From assembly GCF_028765165.1 (NCBI RefSeq), contig NZ_JARADB010000004.1, positions 248,001 to 312,000 of the forward strand: a DNA stretch of 64,000 nt, written 5' to 3'. Of this stretch, positions 31,900 through 40,214 are shown in pieces. Below the pieces are notes generated by a model. The model did not search any database. It was given only the letters and a program-made list of their open reading frames with translations, and was not told where the DNA came from. The translations under genes were made by a program, and so were the position numbers. How positions within the stretch are numbered: the stretch's first letter is position 1; each line of letters begins with the position of its first letter. Source of the DNA: Paenibacillus sp. MAHUQ-63 (GTDB taxonomy: Bacteria; Bacillota; Bacilli; Paenibacillales; NBRC-103111).

Positions 31900-33702
31900 A
31901 TGAACATCAGCGGATTAATTCGCAGCTTGGTTGGCGATCTGACGGCGGCCGACAGCAAAGTGCTTGAATTGAAAGTCGGTCAGGTGGTGAAAGGTGTCGT
32001 ACTCCAGCTTCTAAGCGATCAGGAGGCTATGCTGAATATCGGTGGTGTTCAAGTAAGAGCGAAGCTGGAAACGCCGCTTAAGCAGGGTGACGTGACTTAT
32101 TTGCAGGTTCAGCCGGAATCCAGCGGCGGGCAAATTGTGCTCAAGCCGCTAACGGCTTCGGATGTTCAAATTACTGAGGATTCCATGGGCGAGCTGCTCA
32201 AGGCTTTTGCAGTGAAGGATACCGCAGGCGCCCGTCAGATGGTACAGACGATGCAGCAGGAAGGCGTTCCCGTCTCCAAGGAGAACGTGAAAGCGTTCGA
32301 AGCCTTAATGAGCGGCGTGCCTGAGGGCGTGAACAAGGAAGAATGGATGCAAGCGGCCGTCCTTGCGCATAAAAAGGGGCTGCCCCTGACGGTAGAAACC
32401 GTTGGGGCGCTGAGACAGGTGACCTCAGGCCCGCCCGTCGGGCAAGTGCTGGAAGGGCTGGAACGGCAGGCGGCGGCGCTCCTCGAGAACGAGCCGCAGC
32501 ATCCGGCGGCGGACATCGCGAAGCAGGTCGTCGCGCTGCTGAAGGAGCTGCGGGCTTCCGCCGCAGCGACATGGCCCGCGCGGCCGCCGGAAGCGCCGGC
32601 CGCGGTGCCGGCCCCGCCAGCCTCGCCGCAGGCTGGCCCTGCTGCAGCGGCGGCTCCTGCGGGGCCGCCGGGCGGACAAGGCAGCGCGCCTGCGCCCGCT
32701 GCCGCAGCTGCCCCGCCCGCCGCGCCTGCGCAGCCGGCGGGCACGGACGTCCGCGCTGCTGCGCCAAGCGCGGAGCGTGCCGCCGCCCCGGCGGAGCCGG
32801 CGGCGGAAGCGAAGGCCGCCCCCGCCGGGCGGGCGGCTGTGCCGGAGGCTCAGGCGCGAAGCGCTGAGCCTGCGAAGGAGCCGCCTGCGCAGAAGGCGGC
32901 TGAGGGCGCGCTGCAGACGCACAGCGGTGCGTCTGAGGTGCCGGAGGCTGTTCCGGAGACGAACTGGATCAGCCGGATGTTGAAGGCCGTAGGCGTCGAG
33001 CACGAGGCTCAGGTAGCAGCGAAGCTGGATGAGCGGGGCGAGGCTTTCGTACGCCATAAGGCTCAAGCGGACGATCTTCAGCCGGTGCCGCTCGCCGCAG
33101 CCTCTAGTCAGGAGGAGACGGTCAAGCCGGCCTCATCGGAAACGCTGAAGAGTCTGTTGCTGCAGCTGACAGCCTCGGACGATACGCCGGTACCGCTTAA
33201 AGAGGCGGCGCAGCAAGCTTTAAGCCAAGTGACAGGCCAGCAGCTCATGCTGACAGGCGATAAGAACGCCATGTTCGCTCATATGACACTGTTTGTTCCT
33301 TTCCTTGACGGAACGGGCCAGCAATCGGCTGCCGTTCATATTCAATCCCGCAAAGGCAAACGCGGAGAACTCGATGCAAGCAACTGCCGTCTGCTTTTTG
33401 ATTTGCAGATGAAGGTCATGGGCAATACGCTTGTGGACGTGCATGTCGTGAACAAAATCGTCTCCCTGACGATCCATAACGATCATCCGGCTCTCGGACC
33501 GCTGATGGAAGCGTCCAAAGAAGATATCACCTCCGCCATGCAGAAGGCGGGTTACCAATTTATATCCCTAAAATGCTCGCCGTACCCGCAGCCGCTGCCC
33601 AAAGAGGAGGGCGCTGCGTCCAATGCGGTTTCGGACGGGAGAGCCGATCTCCGTTCGCTCTATCTCCCCAAAACGTACAAAGGGGTAGATGTCAGAGCAT
33701 GA
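31900..33702 (+). CDS. ylqG: YlqG-like protein with C-terminal FliK/hook-length-control-like domain
   Basis: The 600-residue protein has three parts. Residues 1-215 are a beta-rich then helical region (GQVVKGVVLQLL, then helices with VQTMQQEGVPVSKENV). Residues about 215-345 are a linker made almost only of Ala, Pro, Gly, Glu and Lys, encoded by very GC-rich DNA. Residues about 480-580 look like the Flg_hook domain of FliK, with FVPFLDGTGQQSAAVHIQSR. YlqG of Bacillus is at the same place between rnhB and ylqH and is of unknown function. ATG 31900 follows CGAGGTGAACGG. The stop overlaps the start of ylqH (ATGA). There is no signal peptide. Confidence 0.72.
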   Translation: MNISGLIRSLVGDLTAADSKVLELKVGQVVKGVVLQLLSDQEAMLNIGGVQVRAKLETPLKQGDVTYLQVQPESSGGQIVLKPLTASDVQITEDSMGELLKAFAVKDTAGARQMVQTMQQEGVPVSKENVKAFEALMSGVPEGVNKEEWMQAAVLAHKKGLPLTVETVGALRQVTSGPPVGQVLEGLERQAAALLENEPQHPAADIAKQVVALLKELRASAAATWPARPPEAPAAVPAPPASPQAGPAAAAAPAGPPGGQGSAPAPAAAAAPPAAPAQPAGTDVRAAAPSAERAAAPAEPAAEAKAAPAGRAAVPEAQARSAEPAKEPPAQKAAEGALQTHSGASEVPEAVPETNWISRMLKAVGVEHEAQVAAKLDERGEAFVRHKAQADDLQPVPLAAASSQEETVKPASSETLKSLLLQLTASDDTPVPLKEAAQQALSQVTGQQLMLTGDKNAMFAHMTLFVPFLDGTGQQSAAVHIQSRKGKRGELDASNCRLLFDLQMKVMGNTLVDVHVVNKIVSLTIHNDHPALGPLMEASKEDITSAMQKAGYQFISLKCSPYPQPLPKEEGAASNAVSDGRADLRSLYLPKTYKGVDVRA

Positions 33703-34016
33703 ACAAAGACAAAAATGCACGTGGAACGCCTGAACCTACCCCCATTAAGAAAGCAGTCGCCCTTCGCTACTCGCCGGAGACGCAGAAAGCGCCGACGCTG
33801 ATCGCCAAGGGCAAAGGGCAAGTGGCGGAAGCCATCTTGCAGAAGGCGATCGATAACGGCATCCCGATTCAGGAAGATTCCTCCTTGGTGGAAGTGTTGT
33901 CGAAGCTTGATCTGGACCAGGAAATTCCTCCTGAACTGTATCAGCTTGTTGCGGAAGTATTGAGCTTTATTTATCGTTCCGATAACCGAATGCGTGCACA
34001 GAGGAATGACTTATGA
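33699..34016 (+). CDS. ylqH: YlqH, stand-alone FlhB C-terminal-like protein (EscU/YscU family)
   Basis: The 105-residue protein matches only the cytoplasmic C-terminal domain of FlhB. VALRYSPETQKAPTLIAKGKG, a central helix, and EIPPELYQLVAEVLSFIY align with that domain. It has no membrane helices and lacks the NPTH self-cleavage site of FlhB, reading PEPTPIKKAVAL there. The true FlhB is at the right end of this window. In Bacillus ylqH lies at this same place, and its role is unknown. It overlaps ylqG by four bases, so a FliK-like protein and an FlhB-like protein are made together. Confidence 0.85.
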   Translation: MNKDKNARGTPEPTPIKKAVALRYSPETQKAPTLIAKGKGQVAEAILQKAIDNGIPIQEDSSLVEVLSKLDLDQEIPPELYQLVAEVLSFIYRSDNRMRAQRNDL

Positions 34017-34390
34017 CGGACAGACGCAAGGATGACAGGAAACAGTTGGGCAAGCTTGGCGAAGACCTAGCGGAGGCTTATCTATGCCGTCTGGATTACC
34101 GGATTCTCGAGCGGAATTGGCGCTGCCGTGCAGGCGAGCTGGATATCGTAGCAGAACATGCAGGGATGCTCGTTGTGGTTGAGGTACGTACGAGGCGGCC
34201 TTCCGGTCGCTTTGGCCTGGCCAAAGAATCGGTCGATCTCCGCAAACAAAGCAAGGTCAGAGAAGTTGTCCAACACTATTTGCACCGCCATCGAAAGTAC
34301 GAACAGTCCGTTCGTTTCGACGTCATTACCGTCGAGCTGACGAGCGACGGTTCGCAGCCTCATATTGAACATATCGAAGGAGCCTTCTGA
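34013..34390 (+). CDS. yraN: UPF0102 family protein YraN, nuclease-fold
   Basis: The 125-residue protein is of the YraN/UPF0102 family. LGEDLAEAYL (about 15-24), then GELDIVAEHAGMLVVVEVRTR (41-61) form the restriction-endonuclease-like core with Glu, Asp and ExK-type residues. The cellular role is unclear. Some studies link relatives to Holliday junction or DNA processing. It overlaps ylqH by four bases (ATGA) and faces comM, which is encoded convergently 54 bases away without an evident terminator. Confidence 0.92.
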   Translation: MTDRRKDDRKQLGKLGEDLAEAYLCRLDYRILERNWRCRAGELDIVAEHAGMLVVVEVRTRRPSGRFGLAKESVDLRKQSKVREVVQHYLHRHRKYEQSVRFDVITVELTSDGSQPHIEHIEGAF

Positions 34391-34444
34391 TTCCGTCGTT
34401 CAGCCTATTTGGTCGAACTCCGAGACATAAGGCTCTTCTGTATG

Positions 34445-36019
34445 TCAGGGGAACGAACCGTCTGCATGCTGCTGTTTATCCAAGCTGCGGTATTGGATGG
34501 CCTCGGCCAGATGGGCGGGGAGGATCGCATCGCTCTGCTCGAGATCCGCAATCGTGAGCGCAAGCCGGAGAATGCGGTCGTGTGCTCTGGCGCTTAATCC
34601 CAAGGCTTCGAATGAAGTGCGGAGCAGCTGATCTCCTTCAGCGGTTAACCGGCAGATTTGGCGTAGAAAGCTTCCGCTCAATTCATTGTTATGGTGAAGG
34701 GGAGTTCCGGCATAGCGCTGCTGCTGCCGCCTGTGGGCGATTAGCACAGAGTTGAGCATTTCTTGCGACGACAGAGCGTCCTTTCGCTCTTTCAATTGAT
34801 CGTAGTCGGGCTTCGGCACTTCGACATGCAGATCGATCCGGTCCAGCAGAGGTCCGGATATTTTGGAGCGGTATTGAACGGTCTTGGCTGGTGAGCAGAT
34901 GCAGGCGTTGGATTCAGTTTCTGCCCCATAGAAGCCGCAGGGACACGGATTCATGGCCGCCGCCAAAATAAAATGTGCGGGAAATGTGTAGACGGCTCTA
35001 GCCCTGGCTATCGTAACCGTGCGGTCTTCGAGCGGTTGTCTCAGCACTTCGAGCGCATTTCTCGTGAATTCGGGCAGCTCATCTAGAAACAGAATACCTC
35101 GATGCGCCAAACTGACTTCTCCCGGTTTCGGCAATGTGCCTCCTCCGACTAAACCGGCCGAGGAAATCGTATGATGAGGCGCGCGAAAAGAACGTGTCCG
35201 CATCAGCATTGTGCGGTCAGGCAGCTTTCCGGCGGCGCTGTAAATTTTCGTCACCTCCAGCGCCTCGGCATCCGACATCGGCGGCAAAATGGATGGCATG
35301 CGTTTGATCAGCATCGATTTGCCAGTCCCTGGCGGACCGATCAACAGGATGTTGTGCATGCCGGCTGCCGCTATGGTCAGTGCTCTTTTGACTTGGTGTT
35401 GACCGTTGACGTCGGTGTAATCTTCGACAAATGGCGTGGTGGAGGCGAGATTTGTCGAGGCTTCAAAGAATTGATTGTTGTTGATCGCATGAAATAAGAA
35501 CTCGTTGTCGGTTTCCTTGGTCCACCGCTTGAAATCGGAGAGCGCCGATAGCCCGCATACCTCGATGCCTCGGATCAATGCGGCTTCAGCGGCATTCGCA
35601 TGAGGTACGCATATCCGCTTCATTCCGATTTGCTTCGCCGCATGCACCATCGAGAGAACGCCCGGTACCGGTCTCAGCGATCCGTCAAGCGCCAGCTCGC
35701 CAAGAAATAACGTCATCTGCAGGCATTCCGGCGACACTTGGCCGGTCGTCATCAGAATCGCGACGGCAATGGCCAAATCGAAGGAGGAGCCTTCCTTGCG
35801 CAAGTCAGCAGGCGCCAGATTCACGGTGATCCGGTCCATGGGGAATGCATAGCCGCCATTCTTGATGGCGGACCGGACACGTTCCACCGACTCCCGGATG
35901 GCCGGATCCGGCAGACCGACCAGATTCATTTGGGGCAGTCCACTGGAGATATCCACTTCCACCTCGATGGTCCGTCCTTCAATGCCTTGCAAGCAGGCGC
36001 TCCAAACTTTTCCATACAT
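34445..36019 (-). CDS. comM: YifB/ComM family Mg chelatase-like AAA+ ATPase
   Basis: The 524-residue protein has an N-terminal Lon-like domain (about 1-180, with SSGLPQMNLVGLPD), an AAA+ domain with Walker A GPPGTGKSML (about 212-221), GILFLDELPEF as Walker B, and a C-terminal Mg chelatase-like part with a four-Cys insert (CPCGFYG...CIC). ComM is a hexameric helicase that promotes branch migration during natural transformation in several bacteria. The start ATG 36019 follows GGAAGGTG. The open frame extends eight codons further from an ATG without a ribosome site. dprA, another transformation gene, lies 3 kb downstream. Confidence 0.93.
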   Translation of the reverse strand: MYGKVWSACLQGIEGRTIEVEVDISSGLPQMNLVGLPDPAIRESVERVRSAIKNGGYAFPMDRITVNLAPADLRKEGSSFDLAIAVAILMTTGQVSPECLQMTLFLGELALDGSLRPVPGVLSMVHAAKQIGMKRICVPHANAAEAALIRGIEVCGLSALSDFKRWTKETDNEFLFHAINNNQFFEASTNLASTTPFVEDYTDVNGQHQVKRALTIAAAGMHNILLIGPPGTGKSMLIKRMPSILPPMSDAEALEVTKIYSAAGKLPDRTMLMRTRSFRAPHHTISSAGLVGGGTLPKPGEVSLAHRGILFLDELPEFTRNALEVLRQPLEDRTVTIARARAVYTFPAHFILAAAMNPCPCGFYGAETESNACICSPAKTVQYRSKISGPLLDRIDLHVEVPKPDYDQLKERKDALSSQEMLNSVLIAHRRQQQRYAGTPLHHNNELSGSFLRQICRLTAEGDQLLRTSFEALGLSARAHDRILRLALTIADLEQSDAILPAHLAEAIQYRSLDKQQHADGSFP

Positions 36020-36209
36020 ACGAAAAACACCTTCCCTCTCCATGGTTTGATCAGCCTATAAGCTGTTCATGGGATAAAAGGTGCTTCCTTATCCATCAGC
36101 TTCTTTTCCTATATTGTATAGAAAATGGTAAAATTACGCAATCCTTGCGGCGGCAGAAAAACGTTTTAAATAGGCTTTACGTGCACATACTGGAAGATGA
36201 GGTGATGAC

Positions 36210-36467
36210 ATGCAGGAAAAACCGTATTTTTGTCCCAATTGCCGCTCGAACCGGATTAAATTCAGTATAATCACGAGCTATGCGCAATCCTTTGTGAAGG
36301 ATGCTCTGTCCGGAAGCATCACGCAGTTCAATGATCCTGATGCGATACCCGAGGAAGAGCCTATGATTCAGTGCCTGGTCTGCTCCTTTACAGGAAATGA
36401 ATTGCGCTTTATCAAGCAAGCGGAGCGCGAGCCGCGGATGAATACACCGACAACGCCACATTATTGA
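36210..36467 (+). CDS. small conserved zinc-ribbon-like protein
   Basis: The 85-residue cytoplasmic protein has FCPNCRSNR at the N-terminus (C8, C11) and IQCLVCSFTGNEL in the second half (C55, C58), spaced like a split zinc ribbon. It has the look of proteins conserved in Paenibacillus, but I know no function for it. ATG 36210 follows GATGAGGTGA. It is divergent from comM and closed by its own terminator, so it is probably transcribed alone. Zinc binding is inferred from the two CxxC pairs only. Confidence 0.72.
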   Translation: MQEKPYFCPNCRSNRIKFSIITSYAQSFVKDALSGSITQFNDPDAIPEEEPMIQCLVCSFTGNELRFIKQAEREPRMNTPTTPHY

Positions 36468-36476
36468 TATCGTGCG

Positions 36477-36517
36477 AAAGACGGATTTTTCAGTTCATGG
36501 AAAATACGTCTTTTTTA
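36477..36517 (+). terminator. Rho-independent terminator
   Basis: AAAGACG pairs with CGTCTTT at the base of a long stem, with an A-rich/T-rich upper helix (ATTTTTC with GGAAAAT), followed by a T run. It ends the small zinc-ribbon gene. Confidence 0.82.
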
Positions 36518-36789
36518 GTTATAAATAGAGGGTAGAAGTTAACCCTGTGTAGGATTAGTTGATCAGTGATAGCTAAAGTTTTTCAGTGTGAAAGGAAAGT
36601 TTGAATGGATTCACGAAAAAAATGAGGAAACTGTCGAAAATTAGTGATACAATGGTTAGGGCTTGTGAAGAAGTGTGATACTAATTCCGGCAGCAAGAAT
36701 TATTTCGTGCATAACGCAAATTGGAAAATTACACTTTTTCCCTGTATAGCACGTATAGAAAGTCCATACTGATAGGAGGATTTTAGGAA
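36518..36789 (+). promoter_or_regulatory. leader region of sucCD
   Basis: This 272-base gap carries no gene. TTGGAA (36721-36726) with TATAGC 18 bases later is a possible weak promoter. GTGATACAATGG near 36645 is another -10-like string. The ribosome site is ATAGGAGGA. No clear catabolite (cre) site was found by eye. Confidence 0.35.
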
Positions 36790-37950
36790 ATGAATATCCA
36801 TGAGTACCAAGGCAAAGAAGTCCTGAGACAGTACGGAGTCAGCGTTCCTAACGGGAAAGTTGCTTTCACCGTTGACGAAGCTGTTGAAGCAGCGAAAGAA
36901 CTCGGAACATCCGTCGTCGTAGTAAAGGCGCAAATTCATGCCGGAGGTCGCGGTAAAGCCGGCGGCGTTAAGGTAGCCAAAAACCTCGATGAAGTTCGTA
37001 CATATGCTAGCGAAATTCTTGGTAAAGTTCTGGTCACTCACCAAACAGGTCCGGAAGGCAAGGAAGTCAAGCGCCTTCTGATCGAACAAGGCTGTGACAT
37101 TAAGAAAGAATATTATGTAGGTGTGGTTGTTGACCGCGCTACAGGCTCCGTTGTTATGATGGCTTCGGAAGAGGGCGGTACGGAAATCGAAGAGGTTGCC
37201 GAACACTCCCCTGAGAAAATTTTCAAAGAAGTTGTAGATCCTGCTATCGGTCTTCAAGCTTTCCAAGCTCGCAGACTGGCGTACAACATTAACATTCCTA
37301 ACGAGCTGGTTGGCAAAGCTGCTAAATTCATGCTCGCTCTTTATAAAGCATTCGTAGATAAAGATTGCTCCATCGCCGAAATCAACCCGTTGGTTGTTAC
37401 AGGCGACGGCGACGTAATGGCTTTGGATGCCAAATTGAACTTTGATTCCAACGCTCTTTTCCGTCACAAAGATATCGTTGCGCTTCGCGATCTGGAAGAA
37501 GAAGATGCCAAAGAAATCCAAGCTTCGAAATATGACCTTAGCTACATCGCACTTGATGGTAACATCGGCTGTATGGTTAACGGCGCAGGACTTGCAATGG
37601 CTACGATGGACATCATCAAGCACTACGGCGGAGACCCTGCTAACTTCCTAGACGTAGGCGGCGGCGCTACGAAAGAGAAAGTAACAGAAGCTTTCAAAAT
37701 CATCCTTTCCGATGAGCAAGTGAAAGGTATTTTCGTTAACATTTTCGGCGGTATCATGCGTTGTGACGTCATCGCTGACGGTGTTGTTGCTGCAGCTAGA
37801 GAGCTTGGCTTATCCCGTCCGCTTGTTGTTCGTCTTGAAGGCACCAATGTGGAGCTCGGCAAGAAAATTCTTAACGAATCCGGCTTGAATATCGTTGCTG
37901 CAGACTCGATGGCAGACGGCGCGCAAAAAATCGTTGCACTTGTGAAATAA
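36790..37950 (+). CDS. sucC: succinyl-CoA synthetase (ADP-forming) beta subunit
   Basis: SucC with SucD converts succinyl-CoA, ADP and phosphate to succinate, CoA and ATP in the TCA cycle. The 386-residue protein starts [17 protein letters not shown], has an ATP-grasp domain with [17 protein letters not shown] (about 45-61), and the C-terminal CoA-ligase domain with [18 protein letters not shown] and [13 protein letters not shown] 36790 has the ribosome site AGGAGGA. sucD follows 51 bases later. The sucCD pair lies between ylqH and dprA in Bacillus too. Confidence 0.98.
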   Translation: MNIHEYQGKEVLRQYGVSVPNGKVAFTVDEAVEAAKELGTSVVVVKAQIHAGGRGKAGGVKVAKNLDEVRTYASEILGKVLVTHQTGPEGKEVKRLLIEQGCDIKKEYYVGVVVDRATGSVVMMASEEGGTEIEEVAEHSPEKIFKEVVDPAIGLQAFQARRLAYNINIPNELVGKAAKFMLALYKAFVDKDCSIAEINPLVVTGDGDVMALDAKLNFDSNALFRHKDIVALRDLEEEDAKEIQASKYDLSYIALDGNIGCMVNGAGLAMATMDIIKHYGGDPANFLDVGGGATKEKVTEAFKIILSDEQVKGIFVNIFGGIMRCDVIADGVVAAARELGLSRPLVVRLEGTNVELGKKILNESGLNIVAADSMADGAQKIVALVK

Positions 37951-38001
37951 CTCTAAACCCGAGCGGTTTTTAAATAATATAGGGGATGTGAACAAAAGAT
38001 C

Positions 38002-38934
38002 ATGAGTATTTTGGTCAATAAACATACAAAAGTCATTACTCAAGGTATTACCGGCGCTACGGGTTTGTTTCATACCAAAGGCGGTCTTGAATACGGCACA
38101 CAAATGGTTGGTGGCGTAACCCCAGGCAAAGGCGGAACAAAAGTCGACATCACACTGGAAAACGGTGAACTTGTTCAACTTCCGGTTTTCAACACGGTTA
38201 TCGAAGCTAAAAAAGCTACGGGTGCAACGGCATCCGTTATCTACGTACCACCGGCATTCGCTGCAGAATCCATCATCGAAGCGGTTGACGCGGATCTGGA
38301 TCTTGTTATCTGTATCACGGAAGGTATTCCAGTGCTTGACATGGTTAACGTGAAACGTTACATGGAAGGCAAAAGAACGGTCCTAATCGGACCAAACTGC
38401 CCGGGCGTTATTACACCAGGCGAGTGCAAAATCGGTATTATGCCAGGCTACATCCATACGCCAGGTCACGTCGGTGTTGTTTCCCGTTCCGGAACATTGA
38501 CGTACGAAGCGGTTCACCAATTGACAACTCGCGGAATCGGACAATCCTCCGCAGTAGGTATCGGTGGGGACCCTGTTAAAGGCTCCGAGTTTATCGATAT
38601 CCTCAAACGTTTTAACGAAGACCCAGACACATACGCTGTCATCATGATCGGTGAAATCGGCGGAACCGCAGAAGAAGAAGCGGCTGAGTGGGTCGCTGCG
38701 AACATGACGAAGCCGGTTGTCGGCTTCATCGGCGGTAAAACTGCGCCTCCAGGAAAACGTATGGGCCATGCCGGTGCGATCATTTCCGGTGGTAAAGGAA
38801 CAGCTGCTGAGAAAGTAGCGACTATGGAAAGATGCGGAATCCGCGTTGCCGCTACACCTTCCGAAATGGGCTCCACGCTTGTTAGCGTCCTGGAAGAAAA
38901 AGGCATGCTGGACAAAGTTATTACCAAAAAATAA
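38002..38934 (+). CDS. sucD: succinyl-CoA synthetase (ADP-forming) alpha subunit
   Basis: The alpha subunit holds the phosphorylated His. The 310-residue protein has the Rossmann CoA-binding domain ([15 protein letters not shown], about 11-25), the CoA site GPNCPGVI (130-137), and the active His in [14 protein letters not shown] (H256). It starts at ATG 38002. Its end is followed at once by a very strong terminator, so sucCD is a two-gene operon. Confidence 0.98.
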   Translation: MSILVNKHTKVITQGITGATGLFHTKGGLEYGTQMVGGVTPGKGGTKVDITLENGELVQLPVFNTVIEAKKATGATASVIYVPPAFAAESIIEAVDADLDLVICITEGIPVLDMVNVKRYMEGKRTVLIGPNCPGVITPGECKIGIMPGYIHTPGHVGVVSRSGTLTYEAVHQLTTRGIGQSSAVGIGGDPVKGSEFIDILKRFNEDPDTYAVIMIGEIGGTAEEEAAEWVAANMTKPVVGFIGGKTAPPGKRMGHAGAIISGGKGTAAEKVATMERCGIRVAATPSEMGSTLVSVLEEKGMLDKVITKK

Positions 38935-38956
38935 ATACTTCTATACGAAGGTAAGC

Positions 38957-38998
38957 AACCTTCCAAATCCCTTATTTTAGGGAATTGGAAGGTTTTTT
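38957..38998 (+). terminator. strong Rho-independent terminator after sucCD
   Basis: A 15-base stem of AACCTTCCAA plus TCCC with the matching GGGA plus TTGGAAGGTT (38957-38992, one A-A mismatch) ends in TTTTTTC. Confidence 0.93.
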
Positions 38999-39051
38999 CT
39001 TTTTTCAAGCTTTGCAAGGATTTGTCATTCAAGTAAGGAGTGTATATACTA

Positions 39052-40143
39052 ATGGATAATCGATTGATTTTATTTGGTCTTCATGAACTTGAAGGCGTTG
39101 GATGGAAGACGATGCTCCAGCTTGTTAACCGCTTCCCTGAGCCGCAAGTGTTGTTGGAGCTATCAGCATCCGAAATCGCAGCCAGCGGCATTCGATCCAC
39201 AGTCGCCGAACAAATCGCATCGCGGTTTACCCCGGCTTTCATCGAGCAGCGGCTGCACATATATATGAAGCGATCCATTCAAATCCTGACGATTCTGGAC
39301 AAAGAGTACCCGCAATACTTGAGAGAGATCGCGCAGCCGCCCTGGGTGCTGTATGTCAAAGGGAGCCTGTCCATGCTAAGCGGCCGGCTGATTAGCATCG
39401 TAGGCACGCGAACGCCGACGCTGTATGGCCAGAAGATCGCGGAGGAATGGGCAGCAGCACTATCCAGAGCCGGTTTCCGGATCGTAAGCGGTCTCGCCCG
39501 AGGGATCGACAGCAAGGCGCATATCGGCGCCCTTCAGGGGAGAGCGAAGACCGTAGCCGTACTCGGATGTGCGATTGATCAAATATATCCGCGTGAGAAT
39601 GCGTTATTATTTCGGAAGATCGAGCAGGAAGGCGCGATCATCTCGGAATATCCGATCGGCACCGGGATGAAACCGGGTATGTTTCCGCAAAGAAATCGTA
39701 TTATTGCCGGATTATCCTTAGGTGTGATGGTTGTTGAAGCGGCTGAGGACAGCGGATCCTTGATTACGGTTGATTTCGCCCTGGATGAGTCGCGGGATGT
39801 TTTTGCCGTACCGGGTTCGATTAACTCCCGTTTGAGCGGCGGCGTGCATAATTTGTTGAAAGAAGGCGCCAAGCTGGTTACGAGCGTTGAAGAAATTGTA
39901 GAAGACTACAATTATATGATAAATTCAAATGAAATGACGGCTGCCAAGCCGCAGGTTTCCGCATTTACGTTGACAGTTGACGAGGAAGAAATCATACGAA
40001 TGCTGTCGAATGTGCCGGTCACCATCGATACCTTGTTGGAGGGCAGTCAATTTACGTTTGGACATTTGCATGCAGTTCTGTTATCTTTACTATTGAAAAA
40101 GGCGATTAAACAGCTTCCAGGTTCTACCTACATCCTAGCATAA
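39052..40143 (+). CDS. dprA: DNA processing protein DprA
   Basis: DprA protects incoming single-stranded DNA and loads RecA during natural transformation. The 363-residue protein has an N-terminal helical (SAM-like) domain, the extended Rossmann core with ISIVGTRTPTLYG (about 110-122), VSGLARGIDSKAH (about 145-157) and FPQRNRIIAGLS, and a C-terminal winged-helix domain (DLM/DML1-like) in the last 65 residues. ATG 39052 lies 11 bases after AAGGAG, slightly far. The GTG at 39040 is too close to that site. topA follows, as in Bacillus. Confidence 0.95.
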   Translation: MDNRLILFGLHELEGVGWKTMLQLVNRFPEPQVLLELSASEIAASGIRSTVAEQIASRFTPAFIEQRLHIYMKRSIQILTILDKEYPQYLREIAQPPWVLYVKGSLSMLSGRLISIVGTRTPTLYGQKIAEEWAAALSRAGFRIVSGLARGIDSKAHIGALQGRAKTVAVLGCAIDQIYPRENALLFRKIEQEGAIISEYPIGTGMKPGMFPQRNRIIAGLSLGVMVVEAAEDSGSLITVDFALDESRDVFAVPGSINSRLSGGVHNLLKEGAKLVTSVEEIVEDYNYMINSNEMTAAKPQVSAFTLTVDEEEIIRMLSNVPVTIDTLLEGSQFTFGHLHAVLLSLLLKKAIKQLPGSTYILA

Positions 40144-40214
40144 GCAATTCAAGAAGTTTTTCTTCTCGCCAATAGACTTGACCTTTGAAATTAAGAGGGG
40201 AGGAAGGACGATCC

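Noticed and set aside
32198-33066. Overlapping open frames on both strands within ylqG
   Set aside because: They follow from the GC-rich Ala/Pro repeat, where stop codons are rare in all frames. Their translations are low-complexity Arg/Pro/Ala strings with no starts of quality.
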